64,000 bases of DNA from Ottelia alismoides (taxonomy: Eukaryota > Streptophyta > Magnoliopsida > Alismatales > Hydrocharitaceae), in assembly GCA_037367405.1 (NCBI GenBank), contig JAZKJV010000296.1:434001-498000 (forward strand). Reading direction: 5' to 3'. Below the pieces are notes generated by a model. The model searched no databases and was not told where the DNA came from. It worked only from the letters and a program-made list of their open reading frames with translations. Below, piece after piece: positions 1-9,609 of this stretch; within the stretch, counting starts at the first letter, position 1, and every line of letters starts with the position of its first letter. The translations under genes and the position numbers were made by a program.

Positions 1-259
1 AGAAAGAATCAGCCAAAAAGGAGTTGAAATGAAATTACTAAAAATACATGAAGTTTTGAGCTATTTACAGGTGAAAAACTTCTTTATTTTTATGGCCTTT
101 TATTGTTAATTTATTTTGTACAATATAATCTATGCTAATTAATGTGTTTTATTTATAAGAGTCATTTTGTTAATTTATTGATTTTATATACATTTATTTG
201 AGATTTTACTCGGAGATTTAGCTAAGATCAAGATATTGATATGATGAATCGTGGATTCA
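1..259 (-). repeat. Gypsy 3' LTR, partial (cut by window edge)
   Basis: This is the 5' portion (in element orientation) of the left LTR. It ends with the dinucleotide CA at 258-259, directly beside the polypurine tract. It is nearly identical to 11912-12063 plus 22787-22891 of the right LTR, with a few substitutions and about 2 bases of length difference. The left copy has an uninterrupted TAATGTGTTTTATTT where the right copy carries the L1 insertion, so it serves as the empty-site control for that insertion. Confidence 0.85.
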
Positions 260-275
260 TTATCCCCCTATACTT
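260..275 (-). other. Gypsy 3' polypurine tract
   Basis: Read on the minus strand, this is AAGTATAGGGGGATAA immediately followed by the LTR start TGAATCC. A purine-rich block abutting the 3' LTR is where plus-strand DNA synthesis is primed. Similar blocks recur upstream at about 1766-1799, 2101-2125 and 2211-2246. Confidence 0.75.
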
Positions 276-1821
276 AAACTTTGCTAGTCCTCGAGCTAAT
301 AAAGAATGAATAAGTTGGATTAACCCCTTACTGTGCATGTGAATACAGGACTTGATCCGTTCAAGAACTCTAAGTTTTAGAGATCCTAAAATTCTAAGAT
401 GAACCAAGCTCTAGTCAAAAGGTATCCAATTTCCTTAATCATCAGAATCTCTTTGTATACATATATAATAGGGATATGACTTAAGTGTTGACTGCAGTTA
501 CAAGAGTAAAGTCATAACGTCACCCAAGGCTCCAGTCCAAGAGACTCTCCTAAGAACCCGACCCTCAACACTAGGGAATAAACCATTTCTTGCATCCAAT
601 TCACCGTTTCTTTAGTTGTCAGACTTAAAAGTGTAGATGGAAGGTCAGTTGATAGAGGGTATAGGATTGTGTCATTTCTTCTCTCCCTCTCATTGGAACA
701 AGGATCCTCTCGAGTGCTTAATTAACTCAACACATGTATTTTTTTGGTTATTGATCAATATATCCGTCAAGAGAAGTTGGAGTTGTCTGCACTTGTTTTC
801 CTGGGAGTACACTGGGGTGTACCTTTTTTGAGTATCTATTATACCTTCTACACTCAGACTTGTAGCATTTACGATGCAGAGCCTTTTTTTTTGGTGCTAG
901 CCCGACTCCTGGTCCTAATAGCAGTGGTCCAAGTGGACACTTTGAAATGGTTGGGAGCGCTCGTCTTTGGTGGAAGCTCTTTGATATTTGACTTTGTATG
1001 GTGAGAGCTTTTCTTTTAACATTGATATTTCTTTGCTTTGCTTTTTGGCTAGCTCCACTGCTTTTACCAAGAGTCGGCGCACATTGATCAATAATTTTTT
1101 TAGATTTCATCACACCCTGCCACATAGGTAAATGTCGAGAGATAGTACAAGAATCATGTTCTCATACTTGCTGAAGGTTCTAACACTCAGGTTTCATGAA
1201 GCCTTCATTGATTTTATCCCATCCTCGAGCATCATCAAATCAAGTCCAAACTCAAATCCCTCATCCTAGTTCCTCAAGTGAAATTTCAACTCGTCTCATC
1301 ATAATTGCAGTCGTGTATGTGAGGTGATGATCATATTCTTAAGGTAGAGACTAAGCATGCAATATAGCACACAAATCTTTCAAATTAGGGAAATGTGAAT
1401 AATTAAGTCAAAGACCCTAATGACTAAGGCTGGTTAACTCAAAATCTCAATACCTCTCAAACCAAGTGTTCTTGATCGTCACAAGTCTTGTGTGAAAGTG
1501 AATGTGTCAGGATTTAAACCAACTCATTAGTTAGTTTTTTTGTGATTTTAATTTTTTTGATTTTTTTGTTTTTTTTGTATGTTTTTTGTTTTGTTTTTTT
1601 TGAAAAACAAAAAAAAGAAGAAAGATTTTTTTTGAAAAGATTTTTTTCTGAGTTTTTTGGAAAAGTTTTTTTTACTAAATTTACCCATCCTGTAATTATT
1701 GTATAATATATATAAAAATATGTGAAAGTACGAGCTATGGGTAAAGTATATATGTAATATATACACTCCCCTATACTTAGCATGTGCTATGTCCTCATGG
1801 CACTAGGTGACAAAAGCTATA
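276..1821. other. Gypsy 3' noncoding interior, no gene seen
   Basis: This stretch lies between the protease-containing part and the 3' LTR. Reading frames are short and show no recognised domain on either strand. A strongly T-rich block (about 1540-1680) consists mainly of T runs separated by G or A and accounts for the low-complexity frames there. A second purine-tract-like block with the core CCCCTATACTTAG occurs near 1768-1780. Confidence 0.5.
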
Positions 1822-1829
1822 GCTCGTAC

Positions 1830-2036
1830 CATGGAAGGAAATATTGCGATATATCGGCGATATATCGATATCGACACGGGACCGATATGGGCACCGATAT
1901 GGCGATATATCCCGATTTCCAGGCATTTTCTTCACAAAGGCTGGGTGATATTTCAACGATATATCGTCGATTTATAGTCGAAATATCGTATCGATACGAT
2001 ATCGAAATGACATCGATATCGATACGACCTTCCATG
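1830..2036. mobile_element. hAT-like MITE, 207 bp
   Basis: The ends are inverted repeats, CATGGAAGG at 1830-1838 and CCTTCCATG at 2028-2036. They are flanked by an 8-bp direct repeat GCTCGTAC (1822-1829 and 2037-2044). An 8-bp target duplication with CA...TG ends fits a non-autonomous hAT transposon. The inside is unusually rich in short palindromes such as CGATATATCG and GATATC and encodes nothing. It is inserted in the gypsy interior. The main uncertainty is the superfamily, since the inverted repeat is short. Confidence 0.75.
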
Positions 2037-2214
2037 GCTCGTACTAACTATAAGTAGGTAAAAAGAATATAAGAAGATGAGAGAATACACAGCGGGCATC
2101 GACCCCCCGATACTTAGGCTATGGTAGTGTTGGATAAAACACAAGATTGGGGAACCGATGAGAGTGGAAAAGAATATACAGAAAGAAATAGAGCAACTCG
2201 GTTCACTCACCACC

Positions 2215-2246
2215 CTATACTTAGGATATAGTCATCCTAAGTATAG
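2215..2246. repeat. Perfect 13-bp inverted repeat containing the PPT-like core
   Basis: CTATACTTAGGAT (2215-2227) and ATCCTAAGTATAG (2234-2246) are perfect reverse complements separated by 6 bases. The arm is the same CTATACTTA core found in the functional polypurine tract at the 3' LTR, here in both orientations. It probably arose by inverted duplication of a PPT-like block. Confidence 0.8.
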
Positions 2247-2355
2247 CCACAAAATGAAAACGATAAGGAACTGAGGCGAGTGATGCGGATCACAGGGGAG
2301 GGAGGGAAATAAAGGAAGGAAAATCTATACAAGGAGGAGTGAGAGTATACAAAGA

Positions 2356-2967
2356 TCAAGAAGGTTTGTGACGGACCTTCTCGCGGGAGCGAGGGGGTGG
2401 GTAGTATACACATGTGTCGCTGTCAGAATCGTCCTTAAAGGAATAATAGTGAGATGTAGGAAATGTCCAACGAGGGTCGACACACGGCTGCTTGCTCAAA
2501 TATGTCTTCAGAACAACCGAACTGAGCTCACTCATGTAGATCACCTCATCCGGACCTGATGAGGACTCCTCAGAAAGTTCCTTCTCTGGTACGTCGAACG
2601 TAACTTTCTTAGCCAAATTTCTAGAACCTGAAGCATCAAGAGGAGAGTGATACATCTGGAGGAGTTGGGGGGAACACCTCGAGAAAACAATACTCTTCTT
2701 CTTCTTACCAAATGATCGAGTAGAGGATGGAGCAACCGATTTATCAAGATTGGTCAATTTGGTCCCAGTTGTCTCTTTTGGTGTAGGTCCTGGATGTAGT
2801 GAGGTGCTGACTAGAGGTTCATCATCAGATGAATCACCATAAGCATTATAATACTCCTGTAGGGTCAGCACACGTCTCGGGTATGGCATACTGTTATTAG
2901 TTGGCTTGGCATTTTTTAGCTCATGCGCCAGATCATCTAAATAGTCAAGGAAATTAGAAATGATCAT
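2356..2967 (-). CDS. Hypothetical 203-residue protein in gypsy interior
   Basis: An uninterrupted frame of 203 residues lies downstream (in element orientation) of the protease remnant, where RT would normally follow. No RT, RNase H or integrase motif is visible. The protein has acidic-serine clusters (SSDDEP near residue 50 and SEESSSGPDE near 135), a basic GKKKK stretch, and a low-complexity C terminus ending in RSREKVRHKPS. It may be the 3' part of a gag-protease polyprotein, or filler open by chance. No function can be assigned. Confidence 0.35.
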   Translation of the reverse strand: MIISNFLDYLDDLAHELKNAKPTNNSMPYPRRVLTLQEYYNAYGDSSDDEPLVSTSLHPGPTPKETTGTKLTNLDKSVAPSSTRSFGKKKKSIVFSRCSPQLLQMYHSPLDASGSRNLAKKVTFDVPEKELSEESSSGPDEVIYMSELSSVVLKTYLSKQPCVDPRWTFPTSHYYSFKDDSDSDTCVYYPPPRSREKVRHKPS

Positions 2968-2991
2968 GTCCGACTCAGGGGCAGCTTCTGG

Positions 2992-3600
2992 TTATGAGTC
3001 CTCTCTAGAAGCTGTCACGGTGGTGGTGATGCAAGCAATGGGTGGTGTGGAGGTGTAGGGAGTCTCTGAACCAATGGTTGCCTGGACAGTTGGTATCTCA
3101 GGTGTAGTAGAGAGACGGGACTCAACTGTCTCTCGAATGTCATGACTGTCTGCGACTTTATGGGTTATCTTGGAATATCGTGTATCCTCAAAGATCGGGT
3201 GAGGTCGAAGTGCTCTTAATGCAGTGAAATCAATCTCCCGAGTCTCGCAATCTATAGTTGCCTTGGCCAAGGTTAAGAACAGATTCCCAAGAATGATTGG
3301 AGACAGGGTAAACTCTCCTCAATGCTCAATGTCAATGACCGTGAAGTCTATCTGCAATAGAGCACCTTGAAAAGTAACGATGACTGAAATGGTTCCTCTC
3401 GATCGTTTAATGGACTGATCTGCCAACTGAATGATCTCTCTTGACTTCTTGGCAGATCCGAGTTTGAGCTTTGCAAACACGGAGGTCGGAACTCAGGAGG
3501 ATATTAATCGGTGAGTCATCATCGATTTTTGCATGGGTGAAGGTGGTGTCTTTGATTTCACAATCAAATCTAGGCAATGGCTTCATTCTGCGGTTCTAGG
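2992..3600 (-). pseudogene. Degenerate gypsy retropepsin-like domain
   Basis: On the minus strand, broken frames read in order: DDDSPINILLSSDLRV, where the family usually has DTG-S-x-N-x-L; then SREIIQLADQSIKRSRGT; and, after a stop near 3315, LSPIILGNLFLTLAKATIDC. The LADxSxKxxxG and PIILGxxFLxxAxAxIDC patterns are the recognisable core and C terminus of plant Ty3/gypsy aspartic proteases that mature gag-pol. The catalytic D-T/S-G triplet is not intact, and at least one frameshift and one stop occur. The last open piece is 2992-3270. Identification rests on motif memory, not on a search. Confidence 0.65.
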
Positions 3601-3756
3601 TTTTTCTCCCTATCATCAAAGAGGTGGCCACAGACACTATATGTAACTCAGTCCTTGTTCTCTTATTGTCCGACCTTTTAGGCATCAATTTACTTCTCAC
3701 AAATCTTTTAAGGTCGGGAAAGTGTTCAATGACTATTATTAAGGGAAGATCAAAAA

Positions 3757-4866
3757 TCACTTTCTCTCCAGTGCTTCCTTAAGTGCAGGATCCAAATTTT
3801 GTAGATCTTTTCCATTTTCAATTTTTATGGTATTTTCCGATTTTTCCATTTTTGATCTTTTTGATAGGTGAAGGAGGAATAGGAGAATGTACAGACTCAA
3901 GTTTGGAGGGAAAGTGGTTAATAGAAGAGGGAGGGAGAATGGACTCCAGCTGTACAAGACGTGTGGTCAATCCGGTGTCTTCCAGGTTTTCAAAATTCAA
4001 TCCGTGAAATCCATGATCCATTTTCATACCTGGATGCTTGATCGGTCTAGAAATGTCATCCTCCAATAAGTTCTCATGACACATCATGAGAGAAGTCTAC
4101 TCAGTTGGAGGATACTGCTGAGAACTCGGGCTCTTATACTCAACACACCTTGACTCAGGCGTGTAATGCTGTGTTGAGTATGGCCCATCCGTATAGCAGA
4201 TGTTGGTGGGTGCCTCATAAGGTGGAGTCAGTAGACAGGGGGCCTGTAGATCGGTCGCATGAATCCAATCCATTGTATATGTCGGCTCTCTGAATGGGTG
4301 ATATGATGGTTGTTCAATGTGAGCTTGATCACTCAGGTCAATCAAGTCAGGAATATCGTATGATGCAGGCCTCTCCATTCGATTTGTTTGGTCGACCATG
4401 TTGTACCTTAAGGATAAGTCAGGATGTGTATTGGTCGACTGTAGCCCGGTCCCAAATCGAGGTGAGAATGAGGTATGTGGGGGCAACTGATTCTGTCAAT
4501 CATCCATCTCAGCAGTGGCTTGCTCTTCGATATGTTCCTTAATTCCAGCAAGCGGACGAGAATATTGGGAGTCAATGCAGGGTGTATATGGGTCAGGGAT
4601 ATAAGAATGTGGGTCAGGTGAGAGGGGCGAAGAAGTGGAGAAGTCAGTCGGAGTTTTGACTTCGCGGTTGGTGTATGGGTATGAGGAGGAATAAGAGGGT
4701 GGAGATGATCGGAATATGGTCGAAGAAGAGTGAGCTGGATATGATGGCCAATATTCTGACATCTTGGAAGGGAGATAGGAAAATGAAGCGGATCGAGGAA
4801 GAAAGCACGCAAGTGCACCGAATAATACACAAAACAAACAAACTCAAGAGCAAACCCTGAGTTCAC
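3757..4866 (-). pseudogene. Broken gag-region frames of the gypsy element
   Basis: Several minus-strand frames succeed one another (4408-4866, 4097-4486, 3818-4087, 3757-3957) between the leader and the protease remnant, which is where gag should be. They overlap in different frames, as expected from frameshifts. The 4097-4486 piece is rich in Pro, Tyr, His and Ser. No zinc knuckle or canonical retrotransposon gag motif is visible, so the call is positional. Confidence 0.35.
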
Positions 4867-5920
4867 CTCCTCAACACAGTGGTGGTCGCAAAATTCCGAC
4901 AGTTCATCTTTTCAGTTCAATTAGGTGATAAATCAATGAATAAGTTCAATTATGCAAGGCTTAAAATAGGTTTTGGGAACTATCCTAGGGATACGTCCTC
5001 ACCTCTCAACAATCACAATAGCCAAGCATACAATGAGGGTTTTGCTCTCCCAAAATAAGTGTTAGTTTTAGTCATTTTTTATTAACTCTGATTAGCAGTC
5101 CCGATTTTAAGTTTTATTATCACTTGATTAGTCCATCAAATAAAGCACGCCTAATGATCAATCCTGATTTCCTTTTAACATAAATTTCAAAAACCAAGGG
5201 GGAGGGAGTCGAAAAAATCCGATGCAAATAGTGAAATCAATGATGCATGCCCAGTTAAGAAGACTTACAGTGATCCTTGCGCTCTACATGCGGGATGCAA
5301 GGAAGAATTGAATTTTATACTAAATGAGATGCAAACGAGAAAACCGTTCCTAAACAGGCAGTTCTATTAGCAAGTGATGAACAAGTTAAATTTGACTAAT
5401 AGCCCTACGGTCTAAGTGTGTCTCGTTAATTGTGATGTGTGACCCTAAAAATTACGAGCACAAGCAATGAAAATTCTAATAAAATATGCTCTAAGATCCG
5501 CAAGTGCAAGTCCTATTCTACGTCTAGCAACCACACGACCACGAGAGGGTCTAATATACAGGCCGGATACATGCGCGAGCTCTCAAACAAGAACCACTGT
5601 AAATGGCGAATTAACTAAATTATTACTACACAATAATTGCAAAAAATTACAAAAATCCTCTCGAAAATAATTAAATTTTCTTGCTCTTCAGCAGTCAGCG
5701 CGCGTCATATCCGCCGACCTCCGATGTACTCCAAGTCCACCGGGCCCTCGTAAAGAAAATAAGATTTATATTAGAGAAATCAACAACAAAATATATCTAA
5801 AATATGTAGAGAAATAACTGAGAGGAAAATTGATTAATTACAAGTGGCTCGGGGGGCAGACTACCCGAGTAAGTGAATATCTAAATCCATTTTTTTAAAT
5901 TAATCCCTAAGCTGTTTGCC
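4867..5920. other. Gypsy 5' untranslated leader, no gene seen
   Basis: About 1 kb separates the PBS from the first plausible gag frame. It is AT-rich with only short frames and no recognised domain. A long leader is common in gypsy elements of this PBS class. Confidence 0.5.
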
Positions 5921-5938
5921 TCCCCGGCAACGACGCCA
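5921..5938 (-). other. Gypsy primer-binding site, tRNA-Asp type
   Basis: On the minus strand these 18 bases read TGGCGTCGTTGCCGGGGA and lie 2 bases inside the LTR end at 5941. The usual plant tRNA-Asp PBS is TGGCGCCGTTGCCGGGGA, so there is one C-to-T change. The site primes minus-strand DNA synthesis. Confidence 0.85.
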
Positions 5939-6265
5939 TTTGACGAGTCGCTGAATACGATATATAATTTGCACACGTTGTAGTATGTGTACTTAGTGAA
6001 TCAGTTAGAACCGAGAGAAGATCTCCATGAAAAGTGTCTCAGCTTTAGTTTATATCCTCGGCAAGTCCGGGGTCGAACACATGTAGGCAAATGAACAACG
6101 TCGGGTTAATTCAAAAATTAAGATTTAGATTTCCAATACGGATTTTTTTAATTTTTTATACAAAGTAAATGTCAAAACGCACAATGCAAGTGAACTAAGA
6201 CACTAAGAAAGCACACAACTAGGTCAAATTAATTTTAATAGGAAATCAATCAGATTTAACCTAAT

Positions 6266-6282
6266 TGTATTTTTCCTAGAAT
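6266..6282. repeat. RTE target-site duplication, left copy
   Basis: TGTATTTTTCCTAGAAT is repeated exactly at 9593-9609 and fixes the RTE boundaries. Confidence 0.9.
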
Positions 6283-6358
6283 AACTCAACCATGGCCGGT
6301 CCCAAGCCCGGGTAAATGAGGAGGGTTGCGTGTTAGATAGCCGACAACCAGCGCAGGA

Positions 6359-6421
6359 GAGATAAATTTGTAAATAGTGTTCTTAAAGTTCTTCTAAGAA
6401 CACTATTTATGAATTTATCTC
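6359..6421. repeat. 63-bp hairpin in RTE 5' region
   Basis: Arms of 27 bases (6359-6385 and 6395-6421) are reverse complements with two mismatches and a 9-base loop. The block lies between sequences that are adjacent in the SINE near 62876-62895, so it looks like an addition specific to this RTE copy or family. Confidence 0.85.
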
Positions 6422-6551
6422 GAAACTGTTCGGATCTTTTAAACATGGATTTAAGCAAACATACAGATTTCATTGGGGCGTTCCCTACTTGCGACGCGTT
6501 GCATCGCCCGAATGCAATGAAAAATTGGTAAGGGCCGCTACATCGCAGCCT

Positions 6552-6700
6552 GGATGTAGTTCAAAATTTGCAAGGGTTCTCGCATGAGGAACGCATGCGG
6601 GTAAATAAGCTAGTTCCGTTGCATCACCACTCGGATGCAGTCCAAAATTTGCAAGGGCTCTCGCATAATGGACGCATGCGAGTAAAGAAGTTAGTCCAAA
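6552..6700 (+). repeat. 81-bp imperfect tandem repeat at start of RTE frame
   Basis: A block starting at 6552 recurs at 6633, with the shared core CAAAATTTGCAAGGG followed by CTCGCAT and then GCATGCG. The period is 81 bases, a multiple of three, so the encoded peptide repeats as VQNLQG-SH--RMRV-KLV. A weaker third copy precedes it near 6515. Confidence 0.75.
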
Positions 6701-9562
6701 AGAGATTGCAGAGGAAGTTACGGATTGGTAGTTGGAATATCGGTACTTTAACTGGAAAATTGATGGAGATAGTGGATACAATGGAAAGAAGGAAGACTCA
6801 TATATTATGTCTTCAAGAGACTAAATGGGTTGGAGAGAAAGCAAGGGAGATCGAGAAGACAGACTTTAAACTTTGTTATTCAGGTAAAGATAAGGGCAGA
6901 AACGGTGTTGGAGTGATTGTTCATAAAGATTTGAAGGATTGTGTGGTTGGGGTGCAAAGATTTGGGGATCAGATTATTTTGCTAAAGTTGGTGCTTGAAG
7001 AAGAAATTCTGAATATCATCTCAGTTTATGCACCGCAAATTGGTTTAGATGAAAGGACTAAACAAGCTTTTTGGGAGGATCTGGATAAGATTTTACAAGG
7101 AATCCCGCAAAGAGAGATGGTTTGCATAGGTGGAAATCTTAATGGACATGTGGGAAAAGATGTTTCAGGGTATGCAAGTATGCACGGAGGACATGGTTTC
7201 GGGGATAGAAACGAAGAGGGAAAAGTCATTCTGGATTTTGTAACTGCATATGATCTTTTCATAGCAAACACTCTTTTCAAGAAGAGGGAGGAGCATTTAA
7301 TTACTTATAAGAGGGCTCAACTAGAACACAGATCGATTACTTTGCGTTGAGGAGAAGAGATCGGTTGTGTTGCAAAGATTGCAAAGTAATCCCTGGCGAG
7401 AGTTTGACAACCCAACATCGCTTGTTAGTCTTGGATTTACAAATAAAAGGGCTGGTAAAGAAAAGGAAGGTTCCTAAGATCACTAGAACTAGGTGGTGGA
7501 ATCTTCCGCGGAAGCAATCAAGCTTCAGGGAGAAGGTTTTAGAAGACTTATCTTGGGATTGTAGCGGTAGTGCAAACAAGATGTGGGAGGCTGTAGCATC
7601 TTGTATTCGAAAGGTAGCCAAAGAGATGCTAGGCGAGTCAAAAGGAGGAGCTCCGGGTCAAAAGGAGGCTTGGTGGTGGAGTGAAGGGGTGCAAGAGAAG
7701 CTAAAATTAAAAGAGCTTGCTTTAAAGCTATGTCTAAGGATAGAACGGAGGAAACTGTCACAGACTACAAAATAGCAAAGAAGGAAGCAAAGAAGGCTGT
7801 AAGCGAAGCTAAGTCAAAAGCTTATGAGGTTTTGTATAAAAATCTCAACTCTAAGGAGGGCCAGAAGGATATATTCAGGTTGGCCAAAGCAAGAGAAAGA
7901 AAGACCAAAGACCTTTCTCAAGTGAGATGCATTAAGGACGAGGAAGGTCACGTGCTTGTTACTCAGAAGGATATAAAGACTAGATAGGAGCAATACTTCC
8001 ATAAACTTTTCATTGGAGAAGGAAATAGAGAGATCACTTTGGGTGTTCTAGCTAGTAGTGAAAGTTACTTGAATCGTGCATGCTATAGACGAATACAAAG
8101 AAAAGAAGTAGAAGAGGCTTTGAAGGTCATGAGACTTGGGAAAGGTGTTGGACCGGATGACATCCCTGTAGAAGTATGGAAAGTTTTAGGTGAGCGTGGT
8201 TTGACTTGGCTTACGAATCTATTCAATGTTATTTGGCGAAGCAAGAAAATGCCTGAAGATTGGAGGAGGAGTATCCTGGTGCCTCTTTATAAGAACAAAG
8301 GAGACATTCAAAATTGTTCAAATTACAGAGGTATCAAGCTGATGAGTCACACTATGAAAATTTGGGAACGGGTGATCGAAAGAAGGTTGAGGCAAGTTTC
8401 CCAAATAAAAGAAAATCAATTTGGATTCATGCCAGGTCGCTCAACTATTGAAGCCATCCATTTACTGAGGAGAACAATGGAGATTTATAGAGCTAAATGG
8501 AAGAATCTCCATATGATCTTTATTGATTTGGAGAAGGCTTATGATTCCGTCCCACGAGAGATACTGTGGAGAGTTTTGGAGAAGAGACAAGTACATGTCC
8601 TATACATTAATCTCATAAAGGATATGTATGATAGGGCTTTATCTTGTGTAAGGACCCCGACGGGGAAGACTGATTATTTTGACATCAATATTGGTTTACA
8701 TCAAGGTTCATCTTTGAGTCCATTTCTTTTTACTTTGATTATGGACGAGTTGATAAATCACATTCAGGATGAGTTACCTTGGTGTATGTTATTTGCTGAT
8801 GATATTGTGTTGATTGACGAGACTATAGATGGAGTAAATGAGAAGCTTGAGGTTTGGAGACATGCATTGGAGACTAAAGGTTTTCGTATAAGTAGGGCTA
8901 AGACGGAATATATGGAATGCACCTTTGATGGTAGCAATGGTGAAGGAATCAAGGTGAAGATTGGTGACGATAACATTCAGAAGAGAGATTCTTTTAGATA
9001 TCTGGGATCTATTTTGCAACATGATGGGGAAATTGATGGAGATGTTACTAATAGAATAAATGCAGGCTGGCTAAAGTGGAGAGGAGCCTCCGCTGTTCTC
9101 TGTGATAAGAAAGTTCCTTTAAAAATTAAAGTAAAGTTTTACAAAGCAGCCGTGAGACCTGCTATGCTTTATGGTTCTGAATGTTGGCCTGTGAACCATA
9201 GACATGTGCAGAGAGTGACTGTAGCAGAAATGAAAATGCTAAGATGGATGTGTGGACATACACGTAAAGATCGGATTTGGAATGATGCAATCAGAAAGAA
9301 AGTTGGTGTAGCTCCGATCGAGGATAAGATGCGAGAAAACCGCTTAAGATGGTTTGGTCATTTGCAAAGAAGGTCAACTGATGCACCGGTTAGGAGATGT
9401 GAGCGTTGGGATGTTGAGCCGGCTAAGAGAGGGCGAGGACGTCCCAAGAAGTGCTGGAAAGAGACTATACGAAGGGATCTTAGTTTTTTGGATATAAGTC
9501 CGGGATTGACCCAAGATAGATCTGAATGGAGGCGAAGAATCCATGTAGCTGACCCTACTTAA
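6568..9562 (+). pseudogene. RTE endonuclease-reverse transcriptase, broken frame
   Basis: The first part (6568-7350) is an endonuclease/exonuclease/phosphatase domain: GSWNIGTLTGK, LQETKWVG, GVGVIVHKDL, ISVYAPQIG. The catalytic GGDxNGH motif reads GGNLNGH, so an active-site Asp is replaced by Asn. The frame is then shifted (continuing 7347-7775) and shifted again (7730-7987), with a stop at 7985-7987 before the RT frame. The family nicks target DNA with the endonuclease and copies its RNA at the nick. With these breaks this copy should not make a functional fused protein. Confidence 0.9.
8039..9562 (+). CDS. RTE reverse transcriptase portion, still open
   Basis: This 507-residue frame covers the RT and C-terminal domain. 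Visible motifs are GKGVGPDDIPVEVWK (near residue 34), NYRGIKLMS (95), FGFMPGRST (128), FIDLEKAYDSVPR (161, catalytic Asp 163), GLHQGSSLSPFLF (219) and FADD (252-255), then the RTE C-terminal HLQRR and RGRGRPKKCW signatures. The catalytic Asp residues are intact although upstream frames are broken. No ATG lies at the 5' edge; the frame opens after the stop at 7985-7987, so this is a fragment of a longer polyprotein, not an independent gene. Confidence 0.85.
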   Translation: MGVLASSESYLNRACYRRIQRKEVEEALKVMRLGKGVGPDDIPVEVWKVLGERGLTWLTNLFNVIWRSKKMPEDWRRSILVPLYKNKGDIQNCSNYRGIKLMSHTMKIWERVIERRLRQVSQIKENQFGFMPGRSTIEAIHLLRRTMEIYRAKWKNLHMIFIDLEKAYDSVPREILWRVLEKRQVHVLYINLIKDMYDRALSCVRTPTGKTDYFDINIGLHQGSSLSPFLFTLIMDELINHIQDELPWCMLFADDIVLIDETIDGVNEKLEVWRHALETKGFRISRAKTEYMECTFDGSNGEGIKVKIGDDNIQKRDSFRYLGSILQHDGEIDGDVTNRINAGWLKWRGASAVLCDKKVPLKIKVKFYKAAVRPAMLYGSECWPVNHRHVQRVTVAEMKMLRWMCGHTRKDRIWNDAIRKKVGVAPIEDKMRENRLRWFGHLQRRSTDAPVRRCERWDVEPAKRGRGRPKKCWKETIRRDLSFLDISPGLTQDRSEWRRRIHVADPT

Positions 9563-9577
9563 TTGTGGGAAAAGACT

Positions 9578-9609
9578 TTGTTGTTGTTGTTGTGTATTTT
9601 TCCTAGAAT
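9578..9609 (+). repeat. RTE 3' tail (TTG)5 and right target duplication
   Basis: Five TTG units (9578-9592) end the element, followed by the right 17-bp target duplication (9593-9609). The preceding bases ATCCATGTAGCTGACCC are shared with the SINE 3' end near 62922. Confidence 0.9.

Larger units (their letters stand above)
6283..9592 (+). mobile_element. RTE-clade LINE, about 3.3 kb
   Basis: The insertion is bounded by a perfect 17-bp target duplication TGTATTTTTCCTAGAAT (6266-6282 and 9593-9609) and ends in (TTG)5 instead of poly(A), both typical of plant RTE elements. The 5' part has the GTCCCAAGCCCGGG and GGGTTGCG...CCGACAACCAGCG blocks shared with the SINE near 62849. The coding part has an AP-type endonuclease followed by a reverse transcriptase. 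It lies inside the gypsy LTR in the opposite orientation to that element. Confidence 0.93.

Noticed and set aside
637..1125. Overlapping short frames (64, 86 and 125 residues)
   Set aside because: They overlap in different frames and strands, have no recognised domain and lie in the gypsy 3' noncoding interior.
1728..1737. GTACGAGCTA near the MITE, reverse of its target duplication
   Set aside because: Ten bases of inverse similarity 90 bases away do not fit a transposon end; treated as coincidence.
1514..1783. Lys/Phe-rich minus-strand frame
   Set aside because: It is generated by T runs and A runs with no domain.
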